From an uncultured Desulfobacterales bacterium (lineage in GTDB: Bacteria > Desulfobacterota > Desulfobacteria > Desulfobacterales > JAFDCJ01): DNA of 6,244 bases. This document shows positions 5,643 to 6,244 of the stretch, piece after piece. The position numbers and the translations under genes are program-made. The notes under the pieces are model-generated. The model worked only from the letters and a program-made list of their open reading frames with translations. It was not told where the DNA came from and ran no database searches. The first letter of the stretch is position 1; the number at the start of each line of letters is the position of its first letter. The stretch spans positions 1 through 6,244 of the forward strand of contig CALZJV010000375.1 of assembly GCA_945787595.1 (NCBI GenBank). The letters are read 5' to 3'.

Positions 5643-5690
5643 CTTTCAGCTTCCCAGCTTCCCAGCCTCCCAGCTTCCCAGCTTCCCAGC
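5643..5690 (-). repeat. 8-nt tandem array, minus-strand unit GCTGGGAA
   Basis: Six octamers in exact register begin at 5643, 5651, 5659, 5667, 5675 and 5683. Four of the last five are identical (plus-strand TTCCCAGC), one has a single change (CTCCCAGC), and the first is CTTTCAGC. It is the only array with period 8 and the only one whose purine-rich, G-initiated unit is on the minus strand. Further loose TTCAGC words lie at 5563-5576. The remainder, 5470-5642, holds no recognisable gene. Confidence 0.8.
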
Positions 5691-5692
5691 AT

Positions 5693-5727
5693 ATTCCATA
5701 TTCTCTGTCATCCGTCATCTGAAACCT
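5693..5727 (+). repeat. short 7-nt array, unit GTCATCC/GTCATCT
   Basis: Units in 7-nt register begin at 5693, 5700, 5707, 5714 and 5721. The best are GTCATCC (5707), GTCATCT (5714) and GAAACCT (5721); the last differs by one base from the GAAACCA unit of the array at 1225-1252. It starts two bases after the 8-nt array. Only three units are convincing. Confidence 0.45.
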
Positions 5728-5812
5728 TCCCGGCAAAGGCCTCGATCAAATTACTAACACTACATGTGGTGGCAAGTTTCGGTTCGTCATCCAGATGTTG
5801 TAAGGTACTCAA

Positions 5813-5838
5813 ACCAGATGAAGGGCTGGTCTTTTTTT
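5813..5838 (+). terminator. possible terminator upstream of the aprB promoter
   Basis: ACCAG (5813-5817) pairs with CTGGT (5826-5830) around an 8-nt loop, followed by C and seven T (5832-5838). The T-run is good but the stem is only 5 bp. No plus-strand gene lies just upstream, so at most it would shield the aprB promoter from stray transcription. Confidence 0.3.
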
Positions 5839-5862
5839 GTCATTTTGTTAGGTTAAAAATAC

Positions 5863-5891
5863 TTGACAAGCCTTTTGTCGGATGATATTCT
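5863..5891 (+). promoter_or_regulatory. sigma-70 type promoter for aprB
   Basis: A perfect TTGACA (5863-5868) and TATTCT (5886-5891) are separated by exactly 17 bp, and TGA (5883-5885) directly before the -10 makes it an extended -10. Transcription should begin near 5898. It is the strongest promoter match in the window, as expected for an abundant sulfate-respiration enzyme. Confidence 0.7.
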
Positions 5892-5897
5892 CTCCCC

Positions 5898-6164
5898 CTT
5901 ATACGCTTGTATCACACTGAATTTATAAGGAATTTCATCGTTTCCAAGCTATCTTTTAATTGCTTGATGGCTAAAGAGTTTAACCGGATGGGTTCCGGTT
6001 GTTGTTGAAAAAACCCAGATATAAAATCTATACAAACCCAATAGCATATCTTTGGGTCACCACTATGAAGGGAGGTGCAAATTAATTAAGGAGCTTTTTT
6101 GATCACTAACTGATTAGGTTAAAAGAAACAAAATGGAAGTTAACAAATTTAGGAGGTATACTAA
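5898..6164 (+). promoter_or_regulatory. long structured 5' leader of aprB
   Basis: About 267 nt separate the predicted transcription start from the ATG. A perfect 7-bp stem AACCGGA (5982-5988) with TCCGGTT (5994-6000) closes the loop TGGGT. A second stem ACCCAA (6036-6041) with TTGGGT (6052-6057) follows. TGGGTT (5989-5994) can instead pair with AACCCA at 6012-6017 or 6035-6040, so the folds compete. Three Shine-Dalgarno-like runs occur: GGAGGTG (6071-6077), AAGGAG (6088-6093) and the true AGGAGG (6151-6156). No known riboswitch was recognised. The leader may be a regulatory or mRNA-stability element; that is inference. Confidence 0.4.
6151..6156 (+). promoter_or_regulatory. consensus ribosome binding site of aprB
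   Basis: AGGAGG stands 8 nt before ATG 6165, a full-consensus site at good spacing, in line with high expression. Confidence 0.85.
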
Positions 6165-6244
6165 ATGCCAAGTTTCGTAATAAATGAAAAATGCGACGGC
6201 TGTAAAGGCGGCGATAAAACCGCCTGTGAGTACATTTGTCCCAA
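6165..6244 (+). CDS. aprB: adenylylsulfate (APS) reductase beta subunit, N-terminal start
   Basis: The first 26 codons are visible and the gene runs off the right edge. The protein begins MPSFVINEKCDGCKGGDKTA, followed by CEYICP, which is the characteristic AprB N-terminus. Cys 10, 13, 21 and 25 are the ligand set of a ferredoxin-type [4Fe-4S] cluster. AprB is the cytoplasmic electron-transfer subunit that passes electrons to the FAD-bearing AprA, which reduces APS to sulfite and AMP in dissimilatory sulfate reduction (or the reverse in sulfur oxidisers). AprA normally follows directly, often with the QmoABC complex genes; this is expected but not seen here. The gene has its own strong promoter, long leader and consensus ribosome site. 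Confidence 0.93.
   Translation, partial: MPSFVINEKCDGCKGGDKTACEYICP

Noticed and set aside
6133..6180. Short overlapping frame (ATG 6133, 15 codons) or leader peptide before aprB
   Set aside because: It has no ribosome site of its own and runs through the aprB start out of frame. The mini-frames at 6065 and 6099 (six and four codons) are equally unsupported.

Overview
The window most likely comes from a sulfate-reducing member of the Desulfobacterota (former Deltaproteobacteria). The best evidence is the right edge, where the first 26 codons of aprB, the ferredoxin-like beta subunit of adenylylsulfate (APS) reductase, begin behind a strong promoter, a long leader and a perfect AGGAGG site. 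The other genes (HD-GYP phosphodiesterase, two CxxxxxC...CC 'YkgJ-type' proteins, a short-chain dehydrogenase and a 6-phosphofructokinase) fit this placement but do not prove it.

Layout, left to right. 2-403 (+): C-terminal end of an HD-GYP domain protein, followed by a candidate terminator. 404-1260: non-coding, with a perfect 23-bp palindrome (REP/MITE-like), the decayed remnant of a probable mobile-element protein with in-frame stops, a second imperfect inverted repeat, and three arrays of 7-nt tandem repeats. 1261-2043 (+): YkgJ-type cysteine-cluster protein, copy 1. 2044-2351: spacer with a short 7-nt array and a weak hairpin. 2352-3479 (-): AT-rich 6-phosphofructokinase with an unusual nucleotide-site motif. 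3639-4454 (-): SDR-family oxidoreductase that lacks the catalytic Lys. 4699-5427 (-): YkgJ-type protein, copy 2, with GTG start. 5428-6164: divergent spacer with an 8-nt array, another 7-nt array, and the aprB promoter and leader. 6165-6244 (+): start of aprB.

The three minus-strand genes lie in the order ykgJ-like 2, SDR, pfk. They are separated by 244 and 159 nt of repeat-bearing spacer, so a tight operon is unlikely. No single pathway links them on sequence evidence.

The most unusual signal is in the spacers. Every complete intergenic region holds at least one degenerate tandem array in strict 7-nt register (8-nt in one case). Each array has its own consensus, nearly every unit begins with G, and some exact 7-mers recur in different arrays. 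This resembles the heptanucleotide STRR repeats of cyanobacteria more than any coding, CRISPR or transposon structure. Family assignments below come from motif recognition by eye; no database search was possible.
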